From Dolomedes plantarius (lineage: Eukaryota; Arthropoda; Arachnida; Araneae; Dolomedidae): a stretch of 64,000 nt of DNA. Within the stretch, counting starts at the first letter, position 1. The number at the start of each line of letters is the position of its first letter. Shown here piece by piece: positions 53,669-64,000 of the stretch. A program made the position numbers and the translations under genes. The stretch lies in contig OU015498.1 in the NCBI GenBank assembly GCA_907164885.2, positions 124,089,727-124,153,726 of the forward strand, given 5' to 3'. The notes beneath the pieces were generated by a model. It made no database searches. It had not been told where the DNA came from and saw nothing but the letters and a program-made list of their open reading frames with translations.

Positions 53669-56600
53669 CTGGAAAAAAAAAAGGGATTAAATTGCTTTAT
53701 GAGGATTTTGTTACACACAAACTGGGGAGATTTAAAACTTCCCCGTTACAAATAAAGAATGTTTTAACAGAATGACTAGATACAAGATGTAATTAAAGAG
53801 TAGCAACGATTGTATAACTTACCCATCTCCCTGGGCTGGACATGAGAATTAATTTGACACATCTACACACTAAGAAGTAGACCCAATGATCTTAAACTTC
53901 ACATTTAATTATGATCGAATTACCTACACCTGATTTCAAGGGTTTACATAACCTCAAGTTTCACTTGACCAAAACAAAAATAATGAATTATACGAATGCG
54001 AATAACGACTATCCGTTGTCACTCAACAGAAAACAAAGTCCGACTGACCAGAAGAATATTAACTGTTCGGTTTTTGATCACATGATCCACAGAGATGGGC
54101 CTGCTAGACGAATCGGCATCCACACTTCTGCCCACAAACATACATATAAACTGTCATGGCAAAATATGAATATAAGTTCCTATTTTATCCTCTCCTCCTA
54201 AATTTTAAGTATTTTTAACTTTTAAAAGCTTCTAAAGAGAATTTTTTTAAGCCCAAAGCCTTTTCCTTGCCCTAAAATATGCATGTCCATAGATAATGAT
54301 AAAAGACAAATAAAAATATGTTTATATAAAAGGTAAAAATCTGCTTTGTGAAATCCACAATAGAACCTGGAAATGGCAAATAATTTTGGAAAAAAAAAAA
54401 TAGATGGATTTTTAGTCTATAGACCATTAAGTTTGATTGCTTCTAAGGACATTTCCCAGCAGTATTTCATTCTAATGAGGATTTTAAGAAGCTGTTTTCT
54501 GCCCCTTCCTTGATCATCATTCACTTTAAAAAAATATTATATTTTAATTGATAAAGTATGGTCGATTTAGAGCAGGGGCATCAAACTCAAAGGCTAACTT
54601 GGGCCAAACAAACAAGGTTTAACTATAGGTGGGCCGCAAGAAAAAATCAATATTAATAGAAACATAGGTTTATTTACCTAATTACAGTATATTCAACATA
54701 AATATATGCATTTTGTTTAATAATAGCAAAAAAAGAGTATAATTAAAAAAACATTTAGCGAATTCTTCCTATCTTATAATTCTGCGTCAGTTGTTTTATT
54801 ATATATTATTGTGTGCCAATATATTGGCCGGGCCGCAAAAATGTTCGTTGCGGGCCGCAAGTTTGACACCCCTGATTTAGAGCTCTAATGTTGAGCAATG
54901 TTTCTCTCTAATGAGGATTTAAGAAGCTTTTTTCTACCCCTTACTTCATCATCATTCACAGATTTAAATATATATATATATATATATATATAATTGATAA
55001 AGTATGGCTGATTTAGAACTCTATTGTTGAGCAGCGTTTCACTCTAATGAGGATTTTAAGAAGCTGTTTTCTACCCCATCCTCCATCATCATTAAAATTT
55101 TTTTATATTTCTACTGATCAAGTATGATTAATCTGAAGCTCTATCGTAGACTTTAGAAACATGAGTTTGATTTACTTGGGAGCACTATGAACATTGTTCG
55201 AAACATGACAAAATTGACTGAGGCCTATTTGAGAGTAATTTGAGAACTTGGAGGACATTGCAGCCATGACAGATTTTATGTGCACCAGCTGCGATTAATA
55301 TACATGGCAATGGATTTGCAGAACGGGCATTGAACCAGAGATGTTCAGATCACTGGCCCGCTGTCCTTAACAACTGGACCATTGCACCCCAGGTTGATAA
55401 ATTATACCAGCAAACATTACCAAGTTGTGTACAAGAATAACAACTTACTTCTGATCATGAGACAGAGCCAAGGAGCGAACACCGCTGTCACATGCAGCAA
55501 ATGCATACAGTAGAGCGAGGTTGAATGTTCTCCATACTTCAACAATACCTTTGTCACTGCCGGTCATCATGTATTCACCATCCCTGCTCATTGTTAAGCA
55601 CTGAAAATAAATGTAACAATAATTATGAATTACTGCTAGTCTTTTACAAGATTTGAGTTTAATTATTGAAACACTCTTGCAAATACACCCGTACCTTGCT
55701 TTATGGCTTAGATATGTTCTGGAAAAGTTGGCCGTAAAGCGAAAAGCCGTATAACAAATCAATTATTTAGATACAAACCCATACAAATTTAATTGGATCT
55801 GTTCCGATTTTTTATAAAAAATATAGTTTTTAGTTCATAAAGCATTTTATTCTTTTTATTTCCTATAAAAATGCTTACATAAAAATAAAAGTACAAAACA
55901 ATGTAATAATAAACAGAAATTCAAAAAATAAACATATAAATAAGAAACAAAAGAAATCATATGCCCATATGTATAAATATAATAAAAAGAAATAAAATAA
56001 AATGTTAAAAAACTGTTTTAATGTGATGACGATCATTAACATGGAGAATCACTAAGCTATAAAATGCTGCCATCATCACTTTCCACTGTTGTGGCTATAT
56101 AACGAAATGTTGTGGGCCATAAATCGAAAAAGTGCCATAATTAAAAAGGGCCATTATAGTGAAATGCCATATAAAGAGCAGACGTATAGCGAAGTATAGG
56201 CGTACATGCTTACAAACGCTTTACTTTAATAAGTGTGATGTGTCAGTAGTATACAGGAAATAGTCCTTAAATGTGTGACAAATATTTAAAAAATGTTATA
56301 CTTTAATTTACTTATTTGATTAAAAAAAAGATTTAAATCAGAGTGTAAATCAAAAGAAAAAAGCATACAGGAAAGAAGTAGAAAATACTAGAAGAAAAAT
56401 TTCTGTGCAAGAATGTTAAAAAAATCAAATGCTAAATAAAAACTGATTGCATACAGAAATAAATCATACTTGCAAATATACTTAAAAGACTCACTTAGAT
56501 ATCAATTCTTTAGACATTATGTTATTAAACACACAGACAAGGGAAAAAAATGCTAAATAATATTGAATATTTACCTTATTATACAACTCACTAATGGTAG

Positions 56601-56795
56601 AAATTTTTAAAAAGTAATTATATAATAGAATTTTTGTTTAGTAAAGTTTTTTTGGGGGTGGGGGGGGGGTGCTTGTTCTGTGTTATACAAAATGACAGTG
56701 AAAAGGATAGGAAGCTTTCAATATAACAGTTCACAGTGTATTTAACCTTTTCCTTACGAGTTGGGATAGCATGTATGCCAAGAATACGGGCCCAA

Positions 56796-56839
<44 letters not shown>

Positions 56840-59800
56840 CCCCCTTTACTAGCCGTTCTTACTTACGGGGTATGAAATTTCCCATTCTAAAGAGGGAATT
56901 GGAAAAATGGGCCCCGTAAGCTAAAGGTTAAAATGGAGAAGTCACATGTTCCCATACATTGCATTCTACAAGAGAACAGAAAACAGTTTTAAGCACTTTT
57001 ATAACTGGTAAGTTCTTTAAAACTTCATAGTTTGTGATTATATCTCTGAAATATATGGAAATTGAAATCTTAAAGAAAATAATGAAAGGTAAGTCATATA
57101 AAAAATATAAAACACAGATTAAAGACAAATCTTTTCAATATCTATATATATATATATATAAAACAGTTCCGTAACTGACTGACTGACTGGCAGATAATGC
57201 ACAGACCAGACCACTGGACCTAAAGGGTTGAAATTTTGCATGGCGATTCTTCTTATAGTGTAGGGGTGCACTAAGAAAGATTTTTGAAAAATTCTTCTTA
57301 AGATTTTTTTAAATTAAATTTTTAAGCTGTTTTGTAACTTATTTTAAGTTTGCATTTAAAATAATAATTTGAGGGTTATAAAATTTATATCATGAGAAAG
57401 ATCATAAAAATTCCTTTAAAATGAAATCTTTTTCGAATCTTTACCTCCCTTTTCTGATTTTTGGTGAATTTTTAAAGATTAGTTTTTAGAATTTAATTTA
57501 TTAAATACTGATCATGAGATTTCTTTTCTTTCTGTGATACTTAAACTAATTTTGTGTCATGTGCATCACAACGAAATAAGTTGACAAAAAATTTTTTTTT
57601 TCTTCTTTCTAATGCAGCAGACGAATGGACATTATCTAAAAAAAATATAATAATACAGTAAAAGAAATGTTCCTCAAACTGAACTATATTAACTCTACTA
57701 TATTCTTTGTTGTGTTCTATTAGATTTAATTTGAATATTTTCTTCTACATTATTTTGTCTATAAAAATATCCGTTAAAATTTTTTTTAATATATATATAT
57801 ATTATTATTTTTTTTGCCATTAATTGCATACATTGACTGTTGTATTTATTACAAATCTATACTTATATATAAAGAGAGAGCGATTTTTGTACGTGGAGGG
57901 TAATCTTCAGAACCACTGTACCTATTTGAAAAATTCTTTCACTGTTTGAAAGGTACAGTATTCCAGATGGACATAGACTATATATTATGTATATCTGATC
58001 AGTAGAAATAAAGTTAGGGGCTTAATCCTAACAATCTCCATTGTTACCGCTACTGTCCTCTACCGCTTTTTGCGCCGAAGTCTTCAACGATCCTTAGCGT
58101 GGTGCTATCTATACTTATATATGAAGAGAGAGCGATTTTTGTACGTGGAGGGTAATCTTCAGAACCACTGTACCTATTTGAAAAATTCTTTCACTGTTTG
58201 AAAGGTACAGTATTTCAGATGGACATAGGCTATATATTATGTATATCTGATCAGTAGAAATAAAGTTAGGGGCTTAATCCTAACAATCTCCATTGTTACC
58301 GCTACTGTCCTCTACCGCTTTTTGCACCGAAGTCTTCAACGATCCTTAGCGTGGTGCTATCTATACTTATATATAAAGAGAGAGCGATTTTTGTACGTGG
58401 AGGGTAATCTTCAGAACCACTGTACCTATTTGAAAAATTCTTTCACTGTTTGAAAGGTACAGTATTTCAGATGGACATAGGCTATATATTATGTATATCT
58501 GATCAGTAGAAATAAAGTTAGGGGCTTAATCCTAACAATCTCCATTGTTACCGCTACTGTCCTCTACCGCTTTTTGCGCCGAAGTCTTCAACGATCCTTA
58601 GCGTGGTGCTATCTATACTTATATATAAAGAGAGAGCGATTTTTGTACGTGGAGGGTAATCTTCAGAACCACTGTACCTATTTGAAAAATTCTTTCACTG
58701 TTTGAAAGGTACAGTATTCCAGATGGACATAGACTATATATTATGTATATCTGATCAGTAGAAATAAAGTTAGGGGCTTAATCCTAACAATCTCCATTGT
58801 TACCGCTACTGTCCTCTACCGCTTTTTGCGCCGAAGTCTTCAACGATCCTTAGCGTGGTGCTATCTATACTTATATATAAAGAGAGAGCGATTTTTGTAC
58901 GTGGAGGGTAATCTTCAGAACCACTGTACCTATTTGAAAAATTCTTTCACTGTTTGAAAGGTACAGTATTTCAGATGGACATAGGCTATATATTATGTAT
59001 ATCTGATCAGTAGAAATAAAGTTAGGGGCTTAATCCTAACAATCTCCATTGTTACCGCTACTGTCCTCTACCGCTTTTTGCGCCGAAGTCTTCAACGATC
59101 CTTAGCGTGGTGCTATCTATACTTATATATAAAGAGAGAGAGCGATTTTTGTACGTGGAAGGTAATCTTCAGAACCACTGTACCTATTTGAAAAATTCTT
59201 TCACTGTTTGAAAGGTACAGTATTCCAGATGGACATAGGCTATATATTATGTATATCTAATCAGTAGAAATAAAGTTAGGGGCTTAATCCTAACAATCTC
59301 CATTGTTACCGCTACTGTCCTCTACCGCTTTTTGCGCCGAAGTCTTCAACGATCCTTAGCGTTGTTCTATCGCTGTGGGCTTCTGTTCTGACGCTAGCGG
59401 ATGGAACCTAGCCGTTCTCCGGCACGCCTTTTTCTTTTAAAAAATTTATTTTAATTATTAACTAACATAAAATTAATTTAAGGTATTATTTAGGTTATTA
59501 ATAAGGTAAAAAAAGATTTACAATTTATTGGCTATCAACTGGAAATTTATTGGTATAATATTTTGTTCAACCCGGACAAAGTCGGGACGGGCCGCTAGTA
59601 TATATATATTTTTTGGCATTCATTGCAAACATTGACAGTTGTATTTAATTTGAATGTACTACATAGCGAAGCACAGGTATACAGCTAATCTTTTATATAT
59701 CTTTGTTTTTAGTTTAATAATAATGTTTTTAGTTTAATAATCTTTTCGAATTATAAGAATAAAGGCCTGTTCCCATTGTATCCAGAGAGTTCATTACATT

Positions 59801-62800
59801 ACTATGCTGGATCCAAGATTTTTGACATGACTTGTGATTCGTTTGACGTACCACATGGTCAAAGAATAGAGATCTGTGATTGGTTAAAATTTTTAACGTT
59901 GACTCTATGTAACAATTTGGATTCAGTGAAAACAAGCTGTAATGGAGAAATCAATTCTATCATTCCCTAGACACATCAGTATAGAACCTTGAAATTTTAA
60001 GAGTTGCACCTTCAGGTAATTTTTAATTTCTGTAAACAATAGGTAATACATCAATTATAAAGAAACCATAAAAAAACAATACCTGGATGGGATAATGATG
60101 AGTATCACTTCTCAGTCTTCTTCCATTGATAGTAAAGCAGCAAACATTGCACTGATCATAACAAACAACAACTAAGCCTTCTCGGCATAATGCACACAAT
60201 TCTGGGGAACGGAAATTTTCAGGTGCTTCCAGGGATCTTAAGAGATCTCCATTTGTAGTATGGACTAATACAGGTCCATCTAAATCACAAAAATATATGA
60301 GAGATACAGTTTACACCTAAATTATTAGACATGAAGTAGTAAAATTCTATAATATTTATGCATGGATCAACTAGAGAAGTCAGAGTTAAAAAAAATCAAA
60401 ATAAACATTGTTAACAAAATGTTGGTGTAATAACAGTATTCATACATATACTCATGTTTTAAATTTTATACAATGAAAGAATAAAAAGATTTTTTTTGAA
60501 AACTCAATTAATTCACTGTATGTGTTTCTACATAGAAATGTTAAAATTAGCAAGATAACATTTTCTTTTTTCAAGTCAACATCATTATTGTTCCATTTAA
60601 TATCCCGAGATGAAAAAAATTCTATTCAATTAAGTAGTTTTTCTTAATGAATTTAAGCAAACATTTTAAACACACATAGAAAACATAAATGAATGAAATA
60701 TAAATTGAAAATCAACTCACGAGAAATTTTAATAAATGTGACTTTTATAACATGTATACAGTGTAAGCATTATTTTTAAAAGGGGCTGTTAGTAAATTCA
60801 AGCATTATTTTCCCATTGATTATATCAGACAGGAACAATAGTGCACATAATTTATCAAATATAATGATCAACACTATTTGAATTTGTTAAATGGTTTGTG
60901 ATCTTAACATTTCATGGTACTGATTAAACTTAACAAGAGAAATCCAATTTTACTACGTGATATCAAAAATTTAACTCTTTTCACATAGTCTAAGTATTTT
61001 GTTTACCACTCACTTAAAAAGGAAAACACACTAAATTAATATCTAAAAGTTACCTATGCATCTTTATTTTCATTCATGGAGAAAAAATTAAGCATAGTCT
61101 CTGAAGAATTGCCATTCATTAAATATTATAATTAATTTTAAAAAAAGTTTATACCTTTTGAACCACTGACAACTAGGCCAAGCTCAGCAGATACAACTAT
61201 ACACGTTATTTCACTCTCATGACCAGTTAACGTAGCTCGAGGTGTTGGCACATCTGTCGAAAAGAAAAATTCATTAATTAAAATATCTCATGCATTATAG
61301 CTTGTTAGTAATTACATTTCTTAGTTATTGTGGACTTACTAGAAAACAAATCAATGAAAAAACTGAAATCAATATTTAATACACATAAATGGAATATGTC
61401 TTTCATCCCTTGAGTGGGTCTATAAAATGAGGACCAAGCATGTTTGGGAACTAACTCTGGGGGTCCTGCGTCAGGTTGATCACCTGACCGAGACATATGC
61501 TGTATGGCACCCCAAGCCCACTGTCACAAAAGCAGAGATGGGCACCACAGGCCTTCGTCCACAATGCTGAAAAGCAATTCGGACTGTTGTGCCATGAGTT
61601 AGTTAAATGGAATATGTGGTTATTGCCAGCTAGGGTAAGTACGGTAATTAAGAAAAGGGGGTGAATAAATTAAGATTTCTCTTTTATGAGGTCAAATAAA
61701 TTGTAATGCAATCAACATTGTTACCACTTATTTTAAAACTATTCTAAAACCTCAACTCAGCCTTCTTCTTTTAAATTAGCTAAAATCTAAACTAAAGTTT
61801 AAACATTTTTATAGGCAGCTCTCTATCCAGTTATATATAACAGTTTAAACGTGGAAAAAGAACCATACCTTCCTCCACCCACTGACCTCATAAAGGGACA
61901 GTCTACAGATTTAACGTGCCCATATCCGGCTTAGATAAGTTTAGCATACATTTTCAAATCATACCATAAAACTAAAAACTCTCCATCTCACAGATCAAGT
62001 TAAAACCTCATAAAACCTCAATCAAATTATAGAATTTTCCATATCTCTGGATAGCTGAAATATATGGAATTTTTAAGAACCCATGGGAACTTTTTATTAA
62101 GTACCTGATTATGAGTTAGCCTTTATGTTTACTTTAAAGATTATGTATAAGTTAATATTCCTAAATAAAAAAAATCACTTACCAGGACAATTTAACAAAT
62201 CACCCGCTATACACTGAGTTCTAGCATTCCAGTGCCATAGTAAAATGGTGCAGTCTTCAGAACCTGATGCAATGTAGCAGTCAGATGTAATGTTACATTC
62301 GGATCTAGCCAAACAAGTAACTACACCAAAATGACCATACACAATCTGGACAATTTTTGCTGAAAAACGAAAGAATCTGTAAATTTGCTTCTAATAAACA
62401 TTAAAATTAATACAATACAAATAATAGGTACTATTATACATATATTCCTTTATCTGTAATGCAGTTTAATAAATTTTCATTTAAAGAGAAACGCCTATGA
62501 ACTTTTCTGATTAAATCAACTTTTTTATATTAAATTTAATTTTAACACAATATAAATCTATATATTCAAAGGAAATTTGCCAAAAGAGTAGAGTAAAAGA
62601 AAATCAATAACTTTCTTACAAACTCTTTAATTCCCCACAACACACTTTTCACTGAGAAAATAATTTTCTATGAGAAAATTGTTCGTATATCTCCCTAAAT
62701 TATCCACTAAAAATGGCATAGAATTTTTTTTTTTTGAAAATATTATACTAAACTGACACATATTTCATCAGAGTCTCACACATTATATGTCCCCGAGAAA

Positions 62801-63223
62801 GTAACATGATAATTTTTTTGATAACAGATCAATTTTAGCAGTTTTCGAATTGATGATTCTTGACCTAGTCATAAAAAATGATAATTTTAAGAACTTGAAT
62901 GTAAATTTATGTATTATTGTTATGAAACAATTAATTTCTAATGGTGTAATTCATCAAGAGTGATACAAGTTATAAAAGAGATTCTTCCAGTACAGTGGAC
63001 TTCCAAGGAATATAGCATATTTATGTTACTAGCAAAGAGTGGATAGTTCATAAAAGTATTCGCATACCAGATTCTGTGGAGAAAACCCTAAAACTGTTGT
63101 CCCAAAAGCCACATGCAATTAGGAATCGGCTGTCAACAGTAGTTACAAAGCAGCAGGAACGCATTTTCACTCGCTGACTAAAATTGTCTCCTAGATGCCT
63201 CTTGTATGGTGCAACATTCATAA
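53578..63223 (-). CDS. rg/Nbea: Neurobeachin (rugose-type BEACH-WD40 protein), 3' six exons
   Basis: Partial gene for the C-terminal 289 residues of neurobeachin, a very large BEACH-WD40 scaffold that acts in vesicle trafficking and, in neurons, synaptic receptor delivery; the Drosophila orthologue, rugose, is an A-kinase anchor protein. Exons in transcript order are 63223-63068, 62359-62183, 61253-61155, 60279-60083, 55600-55449 and 53668-53578. All splice sites are AG/GT and phases agree. The WD40 repeats carry diagnostic strings such as [65 protein letters not shown] and the C-terminus [13 protein letters not shown]. This matches the metazoan neurobeachin/LRBA group; the arthropod single-copy member is rugose. 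The BEACH and PH domains and the 5' end lie right of the window. The gene converges on the SLC6 gene, 20.7 kb away between stop codons. Confidence 0.94.
54440..55140. repeat. ~130-bp tandem repeat, three units, in neurobeachin intron
   Basis: CTAATGAGGATTT with AAGAAGCT recurs at about 54471, 54910 and 55042. Subtracting the 302-bp MITE and its 8-bp duplication gives an original spacing of about 130 bp. Confidence 0.8.
54573..54874. mobile_element. hAT-like MITE in neurobeachin intron (302 bp)
   Basis: Inverted ends CAGGGGCATCAAACTC / GTTTGACACCCCTG with a perfect 8-bp duplication ATTTAGAG (54565-54572; 54875-54882). Inserted in the first unit of a ~130-bp tandem repeat. Confidence 0.88.
55300..55398 (-). 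mobile_element. tRNA-derived SINE head
   Basis: Minus strand GTGCAATGGTCCAGTTG...GGACAGCGGGCCAGTGATCT, then a B-box CTCTGGTTCAATGCCCG. Matches the head of the SINE at 37690. In a neurobeachin intron. Confidence 0.55.
55449..55600 (-). CDS. rg/Nbea: Neurobeachin exon v (WD40)
   Basis: A 152-nt minus-strand exon (phase 0 to 2), acceptor TTTTCAG, donor GTAAGTTG. It encodes [38 protein letters not shown] and [12 protein letters not shown], one full WD40 blade and the start of the last. Confidence 0.94.
56799..56834. repeat. (TA)n tract in neurobeachin intron
   Basis: Flanked by inverted ATACGGGCCCAAGAATA-like and GGGCCCCGTAAGC-like sequence, possibly a decayed MITE. Confidence 0.7.
57141..59688 (+). 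mobile_element. Helitron family copy interrupted by a second Helitron
   Basis: Outer copy of the family: it begins TCTATATATATATATAT, then CAGTTCCGTAACTGACTG, and ends TAGCGAAGCACAGG...CAGCTAA (CTAG mutated to CTAA) before T. The inner element 57856-59598 separates it into two parts. It lies in a neurobeachin intron, antisense to that gene. Confidence 0.75.
57856..59598 (+). mobile_element. Second-family Helitron with six 5'-end tandem units
   Basis: Starts TCTATACTTATATATAAAG after A (57855) and ends GGGACGGGCCGCTAG before T (59599), with a GC-rich hairpin (CCCGGACAAAGTCGGG) just before the CTAG. Units begin at 57857, 58109, 58361, 58613, 58865 and 59117, exactly 252 bp apart, and each repeats the 5' terminus. 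After the sixth unit a unique 3' part runs from about 59370 to the end. No coding sequence is seen. Confidence 0.85.
60083..60279 (-). CDS. rg/Nbea: Neurobeachin exon iv (WD40)
   Basis: A 197-nt minus-strand exon (phase 1 to 0), acceptor GATTTAG, donor GTATTGT. It encodes [20 protein letters not shown], the cysteine-rich blade [20 protein letters not shown], then [18 protein letters not shown]. The next intron (about 4.5 kb) holds the nested Helitron array. Confidence 0.93.
61155..61253 (-). CDS. rg/Nbea: Neurobeachin exon iii (WD40)
   Basis: A 99-nt minus-strand exon, acceptor TTCGACAG, donor GTATAAAC. It encodes [20 protein letters not shown] and [12 protein letters not shown], the inner strands of one WD40 blade. 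Phase 1 on both sides, consistent with its neighbours. Confidence 0.93.
61866..61935 (-). mobile_element. SINE body fragment
   Basis: About 70 bp matching the body of the second SINE family (GACCTCATAAAGGGACAG; TTTAACGTGCCCATATCCGG). Too short for head or tail. Confidence 0.5.
62183..62359 (-). CDS. rg/Nbea: Neurobeachin exon ii (WD40)
   Basis: A 177-nt minus-strand exon, acceptor TTTTTCAG, donor GTAAGTG, phase 1 on both sides. It encodes [37 protein letters not shown] and [17 protein letters not shown], a complete WD40 blade with the GH and W landmarks. Confidence 0.93.
63068..63223 (-). CDS. rg/Nbea: Neurobeachin exon i (WD40)
   Basis: A 156-nt exon on the minus strand, acceptor CTATTTAG, donor GTATGCG. 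It encodes [18 protein letters not shown], then [20 protein letters not shown] and [10 protein letters not shown], the first C-terminal WD40 blade in the window. A Helitron fragment begins 174 bp upstream of its acceptor. Confidence 0.93.
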
Positions 63224-63396
63224 CTAAATAGACAAAGGAAAGATTCTTTAAAATAAAATTTCATAAGATACATATCACACTTTTATCAATACAGAATTTC
63301 AATATATACTGTAAAGTTTTTAAAACATATGACCTACTGAAAGATCTAATACTTACTTTGATGGTGTTTTTAACAAAAAAAACACAAGGTTTCTAA

Positions 63397-64000
63397 TCTA
63401 TATATATATAAAACAGTTCCGTAACTGACTGACAGATAACGTACAGACCAAACTGCTGGACCTAAAGGGTTGAAATTTTACATGGCGATTCTTCTTATAG
63501 TGTAGGGATGCACTAAGAAAGATTTTTGAAAAATTCTTCTTAGATTTTTTTAAATTGAATTTTTAAGCTGTTTTTGTAACATTCTTTAAAGTTTCCATTT
63601 AAAATAATAATATGAGGGTTATAAAATTTATATCACGAGAAAGATCATAAAAATTCCTTTAAAATGAAATCTTTTTCGAATCCTTACCTCCATTTTCTGA
63701 TTTTTGGTGAATTTTTAAAGATTAATTTTTAGAATTTAATTTATTAAATGCTGATCACATGGTTTCTTTTCCTTTAAGTGATACTTTAAATTAATTTTGC
63801 ATCACTAGATTAATTAAGATGGATCACTAAATTAATTAAGATGGAAGTTTTTTAAGAATTTAATTAAAATTAGTATATTTTACAGATATTAAACATACAA
63901 ATTAATTGCATACATTGACTGTTGTATTTAATTTGAATATTTTCTTCTACATTATTTTGTCTATAAAAATAAATATCTGTTACGATTTTTTTATAAATAT
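63397..64000 (+). mobile_element. Helitron family copy running off the window
   Basis: Starts TCTATATATATATAAAA, then CAGTTCCGTAACTGACTG, and matches the family body to the window end. It includes short duplicated ATTAATTAAGATGGA blocks near 63805-63850. Its 3' end is outside. It lies in a neurobeachin intron. Confidence 0.75.

Noticed and set aside
59762..59970. Possible MITE or small gene starting AAAGGCCTGTTCCCATTG
   Set aside because: The start resembles the AGGGCCTGTTCACAT MITE ends, but no matching right end could be paired, and the 64-codon frame has no recognisable feature.

Overview
The window is AT-rich eukaryotic DNA with long introns, GT-AG splice sites, dense (TA)n microsatellites and many DNA transposons. 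The gene content (an SLC6 transporter, neurobeachin, CTCF-like zinc fingers of arthropod type) and the repeats point to an arthropod. A chelicerate such as a spider is my best guess, but the sequence does not prove it. Most apparent open frames are read-through of (TA)n/(CA)n arrays or transposon debris.

Two host genes are present, convergent and both incomplete. On the + strand, nine exons (1974..32860) encode the last 381 residues of an SLC6 sodium-coupled (probably amino acid) transporter, from TM5 to the stop. The 5' exons lie left of the window. On the - strand, six exons (63223 down to 53578) encode the last 289 residues (WD40 end) of neurobeachin/rugose. The BEACH domain and 5' exons lie to the right. 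A plausible long neurobeachin 3' UTR runs left to about 47390.

The SLC6 introns hold three Tc1/mariner-type transposons. One is a 1.3 kb DD41D element with an apparently intact transposase (7100..8401). Two are broken Tc1-like elements (13018..14426 and 29675..30896). All three abut (TA)n tracts. The introns also hold a 2.9 kb hAT-like element with ~1.06 kb inverted arms and an 8-bp target duplication (14796..17726), Helitron copies, pogo-like and hAT-like MITEs, tRNA-derived SINEs, and a foldback element carrying a 58-bp tandem array (24535..25180). An 81-bp tandem array ends exactly at an SLC6 splice acceptor.

Between the two host genes lies the most unusual object: a 5.3 kb LTR element (41420..46707) with paired Ty3/gypsy-type LTRs. 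Its interior joins decayed gypsy gag/protease to a Ty1/copia reverse transcriptase-RNase H in frame. A copia-type 3' end and intronless CTCF-like zinc fingers follow, fused in frame to the C-terminal tail of a gypsy integrase. No integrase catalytic core is present.

The neurobeachin introns carry Helitrons. One has an inner Helitron whose 252-bp 5' terminus is iterated six times head to tail. The genes do not form an operon or pathway; the window is a gene-poor locus shaped by nested mobile elements.
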